Shown here one piece after another: positions 1 to 5,681 of a DNA stretch of 7,822 nucleotides. The notes below the pieces were generated by a model. The model saw only the letters and a list, made by a program, of their open reading frames with translations. It was not told where the DNA came from and did not search any database. The DNA comes from a bacterium (GTDB taxonomy: Bacteria > ARS69). The stretch is from assembly GCA_025774865.1 (NCBI GenBank), contig JALGZO010000463.1, positions 1-7,822 on the forward strand, given 5' to 3'. The position numbers and the translations under genes were made by a program. Within the stretch, counting starts at the first letter, position 1. The number at the start of each line of letters is the position of its first letter.

Positions 1-448
1 CGATCCGGATGATCACAGGCTCATCGCAGTGGCGGCGTCCGATGGCCCGAGCTTCTTCCTCCGTAGCGGAGAGGTGAACGAACGCGCGCCCGAGCGGCTT
101 GAGCCCGCTTTTCGCGATCTCCCGGGCACCGCCCAAGGTGGTCCCGTGGTAGAGAAATCCGGGCGCCTCATGCTCCGGCAAGTTCAGACGGATCCCCGAG
201 GAATGACCGTAGAGCGCGCGAATCCGACCGTCCACGACTTCGAACCGTCGGCGGCTCGAGCCATCCACGATCTTCATGATCTCGTCTTCCGCGTCCTCAG
301 CGAGGATGTCTTCCGCCACGACGATGTCGACCAGGTCGTCGAACGCGACGAAACCCTCGTCGTCCATGTTGAGTCCGTACTCGCTGGGGCGGTGACGCAG
401 AACCAGCGACAAGAACTTGCTGAGGCGGGTGGCCATTCTCCGGTCCAT
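1..448 (-). CDS. kptA: RNA 2'-phosphotransferase (Tpt1/KptA family), 3' end cut by window edge
   Basis: The family transfers the 2'-phosphate of an RNA splice junction to NAD+, giving ADP-ribose 1'',2''-cyclic phosphate. Fungi need it for tRNA splicing; its bacterial substrate is unclear. The 149 visible codons start with LSKFLSLVLRHRP at residues 9-21, the family's N-terminal signature. Further motifs are RRRF (66-69), the GHS turn (81-83), YHGTT (100-104) and VHLS (124-127). The expected Arg-His-Arg-Arg catalytic set is R18, H19, R68 and R121. The family is usually about 180 residues, so roughly 30 are missing past position 1. Two ATGs are adjacent (449-451 and 446-448). I chose the second because AAGGAG at 454-459 is 5 nt from it but only 2 nt from the first. 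The gene is divergent from the M24 peptidase. Identity is near certain from the motifs; the cellular role is not known. Confidence 0.92.
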   Translation of the reverse strand, partial: MDRRMATRLSKFLSLVLRHRPSEYGLNMDDEGFVAFDDLVDIVVAEDILAEDAEDEIMKIVDGSSRRRFEVVDGRIRALYGHSSGIRLNLPEHEAPGFLYHGTTLGGAREIAKSGLKPLGRAFVHLSATEEEARAIGRRHCDEPVIIRI

Positions 449-502
449 CATCGCTCCTTCGGGACGTCCTTCGGATGGTGGGCGTCTCGTCCAACCGGGC
501 AG

Positions 503-529
503 TTTATAGCCTGCTTCCCGGGGCGGCAA
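503..529 (-). promoter_or_regulatory. Candidate promoter for kptA
   Basis: On the minus strand a TATAAA box (503-508) lies about 52 bp upstream of the kptA start. TTGCCG (524-529) is a weak -35 candidate with a short 15-bp spacer. The 169-bp gap to the divergent M24 gene must also hold that gene's promoter. The best plus-strand -10 I see is TAGATT at 577-582, without a convincing -35. This is read by eye only. Confidence 0.35.
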
Positions 530-617
530 GGACCTCCCCCGCCAGGTTCTCGCTCGATTTCCCGGGGGGAAGCGGATAGATTCGAGGGCCGGTCCGTACC
601 CGAGACGAGGATGACCC

Positions 618-1853
618 ATGAGCACTTCGACCGATTTGACCACCGGCTTGGAGCCCCAGACGTTCCTGATCGCCAAGACGGATCAAGCGATCGAGATCCT
701 CAAGGAGAAGGGGATCGACGTCTGGATCACCTACGTACGTGAGTCCATCGCGAACGTGGATCCCGCTCTCGAACTGATCTTCGAAGGTGACCTCACCTGG
801 GAGTCGGCGCTCATCCTGACCGCGGACGGCGAGAAAATCGCCATCGTCGGCATTCATGACGCACCGGAGGTCGAGGAGGCCGGGATCTACACGCGCGTCA
901 TCGGCTACCGCGAAGGAATCTCCGAGCCGCTCGTCAACACCATCACGCGTCTCGACCCTCGCACGATCGCCGCGAACTTCTCCGAGAACGATCCTCTCGC
1001 GGACGGGCTCGGGGCCGGGCTCTACCGGCTCTTGTTGCGTCGCTTCGACGGCACGCTCTACACCGATCGTCTCGTCTCGGCCGAAGACGTGATCTGGCCA
1101 CTGCGCGGACGCAAGCTCCCGATGGAAGTGGACCTCATCCGTGCGGGCGTGGCGGAGACCGAGAAGATCCTCGAGCAGGCCGCCGAGGAGATCCGGCCGG
1201 GTCTCACCGGCGTCCAGCTCGCGGGCATCATTCGCGGGCTCGCAGACTCCAAGGGATACGGGTGCGCGTGGACGCCGAAGATCTGCCCGATCGTGACCAC
1301 CGGCCCGGAGTCGCGGGTAGGGCACGTCTCCCCCTCCGCCGAAACCATCGGTCCCGGGAGCATCGTGCACGTCGACTACGGGATCCGATTCCACGGGTAC
1401 TGTTCGGACATCCAGCGCATGTGGTACGTCGCGACCGGTGGAGACGGCGTGCCCGAGCCCGTGCAACACGCGTTCGACACCATCGCCGAGGCGATCACGA
1501 AGTCGGCCGAGGCGCTGCGTCCGGGCATGCCCGGCTGGGAAGTGGACCAGGTCGCGCGCGACTACGTGAAGGGGCGCGGGCACGACGAGTATCAGCACGC
1601 GCTCGGTCACCAGCTCGGACGTTCCGCCCACGACGGCGGCGGCGCCACCCTCGCCCCGCGCTGGGAGCGCTACAACGAGACCCCGTTCCGCCCCGTCGAG
1701 AAGGGCAACGTCTTCACCCTGGAGCCTTCGATCCTGCTCCCGGAATACGGCCTCATCGCCCTGGAAGAGGACGTCCTCGTCACCGACGATGGGTGCGAGT
1801 TCCTCTCGAAGCGGCAGACGGAGCTCCCGGTCATGCACTTCCCGGAAGCGTAG
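618..1853 (+). CDS. M24 family metallopeptidase (Xaa-Pro aminopeptidase/dipeptidase type)
   Basis: Predicted cytoplasmic dinuclear-metal peptidase of 411 aa that removes N-terminal residues preceding proline or splits Xaa-Pro dipeptides. Residues about 20-160 form a creatinase-type N-terminal domain and about 170-405 the pita-bread catalytic domain. All five metal ligands can be placed: D253 (HVDYG), D264 (SDIQR), H331 (GHQLG), E369 (FTLEP) and E383 (LEEDV). H338 in SAHDG matches the second conserved histidine of PepP-like enzymes. There is no signal peptide. The ATG at 618 has GAGG at 607-610, 7 nt upstream; an out-of-frame ATG at 611 is ignored. The gene stands alone on the plus strand, divergent from kptA and convergent with apt. 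M24 subfamilies overlap, and creatinase-like or ectoine-hydrolase-like activity cannot be excluded, so no gene symbol is given. Confidence 0.93.
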   Translation: MSTSTDLTTGLEPQTFLIAKTDQAIEILKEKGIDVWITYVRESIANVDPALELIFEGDLTWESALILTADGEKIAIVGIHDAPEVEEAGIYTRVIGYREGISEPLVNTITRLDPRTIAANFSENDPLADGLGAGLYRLLLRRFDGTLYTDRLVSAEDVIWPLRGRKLPMEVDLIRAGVAETEKILEQAAEEIRPGLTGVQLAGIIRGLADSKGYGCAWTPKICPIVTTGPESRVGHVSPSAETIGPGSIVHVDYGIRFHGYCSDIQRMWYVATGGDGVPEPVQHAFDTIAEAITKSAEALRPGMPGWEVDQVARDYVKGRGHDEYQHALGHQLGRSAHDGGGATLAPRWERYNETPFRPVEKGNVFTLEPSILLPEYGLIALEEDVLVTDDGCEFLSKRQTELPVMHFPEA

Positions 1854-1855
1854 CG

Positions 1856-1880
1856 GGCTTCGAGCGGGGTCCGCGAAGCC
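1856..1880. terminator. Hairpin between convergent M24 and apt genes, possible bidirectional terminator
   Basis: GGCTTC (1856-1861) pairs with GAAGCC (1875-1880), and GCGG (1864-1867) pairs with CCGC (1871-1874). This gives a 10-bp stem with a 2-nt bulge and a GGT loop. It starts 3 nt after the M24 stop codon and its last base is the first base of the apt stop. Neither strand has a T-tract, so it is not a textbook intrinsic terminator; its position between convergent genes is the main argument. Confidence 0.5.
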
Positions 1881-2410
1881 TACTCGGAGTCGTACTCCAC
1901 CAGGTACTGAGTACGGTACTTCTCGAGCTTCGATGCTCCGGGTAGGAAGGCGAGGTTCACGACGAAGGCGAGCCCGACGACTTCTCCGCCGGTTTCCTCC
2001 ACGAGCTTCGCCGCCGCCGCAGCCGTGCCCCCGGTGGCGAGCAGATCGTCGACGATGAGAATCCGGGCTCCCTCCCGGAACGCGTCGGCGTGCATTTCGA
2101 TCGAGTCGGTGCCGTACTCAAGCTCGTACGACATCGCCACCGTCTCGGCCGGGAGCTTGCCGGCCTTGCGAATCGGGACGAACGGACATCCGAGGCGGTC
2201 CGCGAGCGCGGCCCCGAAGATGAATCCGCGGGCCTCGATGCCGGCGATCACCTCCACCCCTTCCCCCTTCCAGCGCTCTTCGATCAGGGCGAGCGCCTCC
2301 CGAAAGCGGTCGGGATCCTGGAGGAGCGTGGTGATGTCCCGGAAAACGATCCCGGGTTTCGGGAAGTCGGGGATGTCGCGGATGGACTCGCGGAGCCTCT
2401 GCTGCGCCAC
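1880..2410 (-). CDS. apt: Adenine phosphoribosyltransferase
   Basis: Purine salvage enzyme: adenine + PRPP gives AMP + diphosphate, in the cytoplasm, usually as a homodimer. From the chosen GTG the protein is 176 aa, normal for the family. It begins with the typical IRDIPDFPKPGI stretch (10-21). Further on are GIEARGF (57-63), RKAGKLP (81-87), the flexible-loop motif SYELEYG (94-100) and the PRPP-binding loop ILIVDDLLATGGT (117-129). The frame stays open to a TTG at 2465-2467 (195 aa), but this lies 2 nt from the tRNA CCA end and leaves no room for a ribosome site. GTG at 2408-2410, with GGAG 3 nt upstream, or GTG at 2417-2419, with a G-run about 6 nt upstream, are better choices. The gene follows tRNA-Pro(CGG) on the same strand with no terminator seen, so the two are probably co-transcribed. 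Confidence 0.94.
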   Translation of the reverse strand: MAQQRLRESIRDIPDFPKPGIVFRDITTLLQDPDRFREALALIEERWKGEGVEVIAGIEARGFIFGAALADRLGCPFVPIRKAGKLPAETVAMSYELEYGTDSIEMHADAFREGARILIVDDLLATGGTAAAAAKLVEETGGEVVGLAFVVNLAFLPGASKLEKYRTQYLVEYDSE

Positions 2411-2468
2411 GCTCTCCACGTCGGGCCCCCGCGAGGTATCAGGTATTACTGGAGAAAACCGCCGCAAA

Positions 2469-2546
2469 TGGTCGGGGTGAGAGGATTTGAACCTCCGACC
2501 TCCTGCTCCCGAAGCAGGCGCGCTAACCGGACTGCGCTACACCCCG
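2469..2546 (-). tRNA. tRNA-Pro, anticodon CGG, CCA encoded
   Basis: The minus strand folds into a full cloverleaf. The 7-bp acceptor is CGGGGTG with CACCCCG. The D arm is GCGC/GCGC. The anticodon arm is CCTGC-TTCGGGA-GCAGG, with CGG at positions 34-36. The T arm is GGAGG-TTCAAAT-CCTCT, with one G-U pair. The discriminator is A73, followed by encoded CCA at 2469-2471. The C1-G72 pair with A73 is the usual bacterial proline identity set. The body without CCA is 75 nt. It should read CCG codons. It is the first gene downstream of a strong promoter and lies ahead of apt. Confidence 0.97.
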
Positions 2547-2566
2547 ACCCGAAAAACGGACCCCAA

Positions 2567-2594
2567 AATATACCGGCGGGGTGGCACCTGTAAA
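2567..2594 (-). promoter_or_regulatory. Sigma70-type promoter for tRNA-Pro(CGG)-apt
   Basis: On the minus strand TTTACA (2589-2594, 5 of 6 to consensus) and TATATT (2567-2572, 5 of 6) are separated by 16 bp. Transcription would start near 2560, about 14 nt before the mature tRNA 5' end. It is the best promoter match in the window and lies in the 59-bp gap to the divergent DUF368 gene, overlapping that gene's 5' untranslated region. Confidence 0.75.
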
Positions 2595-2605
2595 GGCACG
2601 ACGCC

Positions 2606-3685
2606 ATGGCGCAATCCGCCCTTGCGCCGCCGCGATCCTTCGCTCAGATTCCGCGGATCCTCGCCCGACTCTGGAATGTGAGCCACACCATCGACGCACC
2701 GGTCACCCACTCCCCTCTGCCGATTCTCGCTCTCCGCGGCGCCATCGGGGGGCTCCTGATGGGCCTCGCGAATCTCGTCCCGGGGATCTCCGGCGGGACG
2801 ATGCTCCTGGCCGCCGGCGTCTACACGTCGTTCATCCGGGCCATCGCCGAGGTCACGACCCTGCGCTTCCGGGCGGACTCCCTGGCGATCCTCGGATCGG
2901 TGGTCGTCGCCGCCGTGCTCGCGATCCTGCTGCTCGCAGGAACGATCAAGACCCTCGTCGTCGAGCAGCGCTGGATCATGTACAGCATCTTCATCGGGCT
3001 GACCCTCGGGGGTATCCCGGTGATCTGGAAGCTGGTCCGCCCCGCCCGATCGGGAACCTGGGTGGGCGCGGCGATCGGCTTCGCGGGCATGGCGGGCCTC
3101 GCCCTCGCCCAAGCGCAAGGGACGGGTGCCGCCGGGAACGGCGCGAGCGGCCCGTTCCTCCTGTTCCTCGCCGGACTCGCGGGCGCGAGCGCCATGATCC
3201 TCCCCGGCGTGAGCGGAGGCTATCTCCTCCTCGTGCTCGGCCAGTACGTTCCGATCCTGTCCGCGATCGACCGCTTCAAGGTCGCACTCGGGGCCGGCGA
3301 CACGGAAGCGGTCGTGCAGATCGGGCTCACGGTGGTGCTCCCGGTCGGGCTCGGAGTCGTCGCGGGAATCGTCGGGGTGAGCAATCTCCTGCGCTTCCTT
3401 CTGCGCCGCTACGAGAAGGTGACCCTCGGCGTTCTGCTCGGCCTTCTCGTGGGAGCGATCGTCGGACTCTGGCCGTTCCAGCAAGGGGTCGCACCGGAGA
3501 TCGGGGACGTCGTGAAGGGGCAGGTCGTGACGGCGGAGACCCTCGCGACGCTCGACGCGGAGGATTGGCCGACGAAGTTCTTTGGGCCGGCGAACTCGCA
3601 GATGATGACCTCGCTCGGGCTCATCCTCGCCGGGTTCCTCGCCACCTCCATGATCTCGAAGATCCGGGGCGACGAGCCTGATTAG
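2606..3685 (+). CDS. popT: DUF368 / PopT-family polyprenyl-phosphate transporter
   Basis: Predicted polytopic inner-membrane protein of 359 aa. DUF368 proteins (PopT) are reported to return undecaprenyl phosphate, the lipid carrier for cell-wall and surface-glycan synthesis, to the cytoplasmic face. The two family motifs are NLVPGISGGTMLLAAGVY (56-73) and MILPGVSGGYLLLVLGQY (197-214), an internal pseudo-repeat matching the duplicated, inverted architecture. Hydrophobic segments lie near 40-56, 93-117, 123-142, 151-170, 183-198, 238-258, 271-290 and 334-350. A soluble stretch of about 45 residues (291-335), likely a loop, precedes the last membrane segment. The ATG at 2606 has AAAGG roughly 9 nt upstream; the first 35 residues are non-membrane, and GTG at 2678 is an alternative start. 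The final TAG (3683-3685) overlaps the stop of the convergent channel gene. The family call is firm; the substrate comes from family knowledge. Confidence 0.9.
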   Translation: MAQSALAPPRSFAQIPRILARLWNVSHTIDAPVTHSPLPILALRGAIGGLLMGLANLVPGISGGTMLLAAGVYTSFIRAIAEVTTLRFRADSLAILGSVVVAAVLAILLLAGTIKTLVVEQRWIMYSIFIGLTLGGIPVIWKLVRPARSGTWVGAAIGFAGMAGLALAQAQGTGAAGNGASGPFLLFLAGLAGASAMILPGVSGGYLLLVLGQYVPILSAIDRFKVALGAGDTEAVVQIGLTVVLPVGLGVVAGIVGVSNLLRFLLRRYEKVTLGVLLGLLVGAIVGLWPFQQGVAPEIGDVVKGQVVTAETLATLDAEDWPTKFFGPANSQMMTSLGLILAGFLATSMISKIRGDEPD

Positions 3686-4692
3686 CCGACGAACCGCAGC
3701 GAGCCGAGCAGCAGCAAGAAACAGACGGGGAAGACGATCCGGGCGGCGGAGTCCACCCGGTCCACCGTCGCGGTACGATCCTGGCGCATCAGATACGCAC
3801 CGGCCGCGACCGTGACGAGGGCCGCGGCGACCAGCACGGTCGACCCCAGCAGCAGATAGTCGATCCGCGTCAGGTACGGCAGCTTCGGGACGAGGCTACC
3901 GACCATGAATCGATAGGCGATCAGGGTCAGTACTGTCGTCACGCCGACGTTCGTCCGGATGTTCACGACGCGCGGATCGATCCAGAAGGCGATCCAGGAC
4001 ATTCCCACGATGAGGATCAGCGGAACCAGCATCTGAACGACGTAGTACTCGACGAACCGACGGGCCCCGATACGCGCGGACAGGCTCGAAAGACTCAACC
4101 CGGGAATGGGGTCGAACAGGCCGACCTCGACCTGGAGCTCCCCGATTTCCCAGTCGGTGATCGCGAGCTCGGCCGACCGAGCGGCCGCCACTCTCGCCGA
4201 TTCGACCAGGACCACTTCGTCGACGGTGGTGCCGTAAACGACGAGCCGGATCTCCAAGGTCTGCGTATCCATGGGAAACCGGCTGAGCTCGAGCGACGAG
4301 GCGAACGTCCCGATGAGGCGCTGCCGGTAGGTCACGGTACCGTCCGGTTGGATCTCGACCTCGTCCGGAAGCTTGCTCGTGGCGTCCCGCTCGTTGAACA
4401 CGACGATGTTCGGCGTCCAGACCTTGTCGCCCGGGACGACCCGCACTCGTTCCCCGGTCAGCCTCGGATCCTTCCACCTCGCCAGAATGAAGACGTCGGC
4501 CTCGAACGCTTCATCCTGGTCAATCACCTTCATGAGGTCGAGCAGGAAGAAAGAGACCTCGACTCGGGTCGGGCTTTCCCCCGGGGGCCGCTCGCTGGAG
4601 ACGTCGGGGACCTGAGCGATCCCCTGGGGAGCAGCAGCCGAAAGCAAACCGAGAGACAATCCGGCGACGACGAGAGCCTGAACGCGCATCAT
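3682..4692 (-). CDS. Pentameric ligand-gated ion channel (Cys-loop receptor superfamily, GLIC/ELIC-like)
   Basis: Bacterial relative of nicotinic, glycine and GABA-A receptors, 336 aa. A signal peptide (about 1-26) leads to a periplasmic beta-sandwich domain (about 40-210), then four membrane helices near 213-238 (M1), 244-265 (M2), 277-301 (M3) and 317-334 (M4). Signatures are RWKDPRL (72-78), VWTPNIVVFN (91-100), the Pro-loop SRFPMDTQTL (137-146), the M1 proline P224 in QMLVPLI, and the M2-M3 loop VPKLPYLTRID (268-278). The two loop cysteines of animal receptors are absent, as in other bacterial members. Aligned to ELIC, the pore-facing M2 residues are N248 (2'), T252 (6'), L255 (9'), A259 (13') and F262 (16'). 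The M3-M4 linker is short, so there is no large cytoplasmic domain. Ligand and ion selectivity are unknown. The start has GAGG 5 nt upstream of the first of two tandem ATGs. It is the last gene of the surE cluster, 12 nt after the barrel-like gene. Confidence 0.95.
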   Translation of the reverse strand: MMRVQALVVAGLSLGLLSAAAPQGIAQVPDVSSERPPGESPTRVEVSFFLLDLMKVIDQDEAFEADVFILARWKDPRLTGERVRVVPGDKVWTPNIVVFNERDATSKLPDEVEIQPDGTVTYRQRLIGTFASSLELSRFPMDTQTLEIRLVVYGTTVDEVVLVESARVAAARSAELAITDWEIGELQVEVGLFDPIPGLSLSSLSARIGARRFVEYYVVQMLVPLILIVGMSWIAFWIDPRVVNIRTNVGVTTVLTLIAYRFMVGSLVPKLPYLTRIDYLLLGSTVLVAAALVTVAAGAYLMRQDRTATVDRVDSAARIVFPVCFLLLLGSLRFVG

Positions 4693-4704
4693 CCGAGCCT
4701 CGGC

Positions 4705-5652
4705 TTAGAAGTAGTATCGCAAGTTCAGCAGGAAATTCGTCGCGGCGAAGGTGCTCTCGACATCTGTCTGCTTCAGGGTCGATACGGTCGTCTCGATTCC
4801 CAGATGGAAATCCCGACGGCCCGTGTAGTTGACGCCGAACGTGCCCGAGTGGATCCCTTTCGCCACGTCGGCCCCCCCCTCTGGAAAGGAGTCGTAGTCG
4901 TAGGCGAGCGCGAGGCCGAGCGGCACTGCCTTGAGCGGAAGCAAGTCGAAGTCTCCGGCCACGCCGCCTCGGAAAACCGTCTCATTCTCGTCCACGTCCG
5001 AAACGGCCTTCGCCGAACCGACCTCCACGAAGCCGCTCGCGCCGAGCCAGGCCGTGACAGCATGGGCCGCGGCTACCGCGGCCGAGAAGCGATGGATGTC
5101 CGCATCCTTGACCAAGGAGTTGTCCTTGGTCAGCCCACCCGAGTCGACCACGCTTTGCGCGAACCCGAAAAAGTCGAGGCCGTAGACGTTCTTGCGGGAG
5201 ACGGTGCCGAGGATCGCGACCTGGGAACTCTCCCGCTGGAGCACGATTCCCTTCGCTTGAAACTCACCGCCGTACACCGACGTGAGCCCGTCGGCGAGCA
5301 CTGATTGTTCGTCGATGCCGACGCGCCCGCTTCCGGAGAGCGAGAGCCGGAGCGCCCCCCACCCCAGGAGATTCTGTTGATACTCGAACTCGAGCGAAAA
5401 GAACGCGAGGTCGCCGACCAGCGTTCCCAGGGTGTCGCCGCCGGTATCGAGGAACGGAGCTTCGAAGCCCGTCGCCACCCCCGCTCCCGTCGCGGTCCGG
5501 ACGTGCGTGGTGACGAACGGATCCGGAATCCGCCGCACGGGCTGGAACTGGTGTTCACCGAGAACCCGCCGCTCGGAGCCATCGGCGACAACCGACTCGG
5601 TCAGGCAAACCGCGACCGCAAGCACCAGGTTCATCCACGTCCGAACAGACAT
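4705..5652 (-). CDS. Secreted, probable outer-membrane beta-barrel-like protein of unknown function
   Basis: I do not recognise this family. The 315-aa product has a signal peptide with hydrophobic core at about 8-18 and a likely cleavage after VVA at residue 23. The rest is rich in Gly, Ser and aromatic residues in alternating strand-like stretches (83-92, 97-107, 188-212, 244-254, 270-288). It ends in NFLLNLRYYF; a terminal Phe with alternating hydrophobics is a typical outer-membrane barrel C-terminus. The cysteine at residue 16 follows Val, so no lipobox is present. The frame is open upstream to 5730, but the ATG at 5650-5652 has AAGGGAG 5 nt away and puts the signal peptide at the N-terminus. 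The coding strand holds a run of eight G (4872-4879) and a perfect 10-bp inverted repeat (5109-5132). The gene lies 29 nt after pcm and 12 nt before the channel gene. An outer-membrane location is inferred; a periplasmic beta-rich protein is the alternative. Confidence 0.7.
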   Translation of the reverse strand: MSVRTWMNLVLAVAVCLTESVVADGSERRVLGEHQFQPVRRIPDPFVTTHVRTATGAGVATGFEAPFLDTGGDTLGTLVGDLAFFSLEFEYQQNLLGWGALRLSLSGSGRVGIDEQSVLADGLTSVYGGEFQAKGIVLQRESSQVAILGTVSRKNVYGLDFFGFAQSVVDSGGLTKDNSLVKDADIHRFSAAVAAAHAVTAWLGASGFVEVGSAKAVSDVDENETVFRGGVAGDFDLLPLKAVPLGLALAYDYDSFPEGGADVAKGIHSGTFGVNYTGRRDFHLGIETTVSTLKQTDVESTFAATNFLLNLRYYF

Positions 5653-5657
5653 ACGAG

Positions 5658-5664
5658 CTCCCTT
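5658..5664 (-). promoter_or_regulatory. Ribosome binding site deciding the barrel-like protein start
   Basis: The minus strand reads AAGGGAG ending 5 nt before the ATG at 5650-5652. It is one of the clearest Shine-Dalgarno sequences in the window. It settles the start against a longer reading frame that would overlap pcm and bury the signal peptide. Confidence 0.75.
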
Positions 5665-5681
5665 GAGATATCGACGTTTCG

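Noticed and set aside
559-571. TTCCC-GGG-GGGAA inverted repeat upstream of the M24 gene
   Set aside because: A 5-bp stem in a C/G-rich tract is expected by chance; I see no operator or attenuator structure.
29-742. Long plus-strand open frame across the left end
   Set aside because: It is antisense to kptA, whose family motifs are clear, and overlaps the M24 start. Its translation has no recognisable fold and the composition of a shadow frame in GC-rich DNA.
504-1838. 444-codon minus-strand open frame opposite the M24 gene
   Set aside because: The plus strand encodes all five M24 metal ligands. The antisense product is a charged, Arg/Asp/Gly-rich shadow without motifs.
2411-2467. TTG start for apt at 2465-2467
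   Set aside because: It lies 2 nt from the tRNA CCA end, so processing would leave no leader, and the added 19 residues do not resemble Apt N-termini.
2537-3484. 315-codon minus-strand frame opposite the DUF368 gene
   Set aside because: It is highly charged and low in complexity. The plus strand has both DUF368 motifs and membrane helices, and this frame would run through the tRNA promoter.
4348-5304. 318-codon plus-strand frame across the channel/barrel junction
   Set aside because: It spans two minus-strand genes that have signal peptides and ribosome sites. Its product shows no fold or family features.
5580-5652. Lipoprotein signal in the barrel-like protein (cysteine at residue 16)
   Set aside because: The residue before the cysteine is Val, which does not fit a lipobox; a standard signal peptidase I site after residue 23 fits better.
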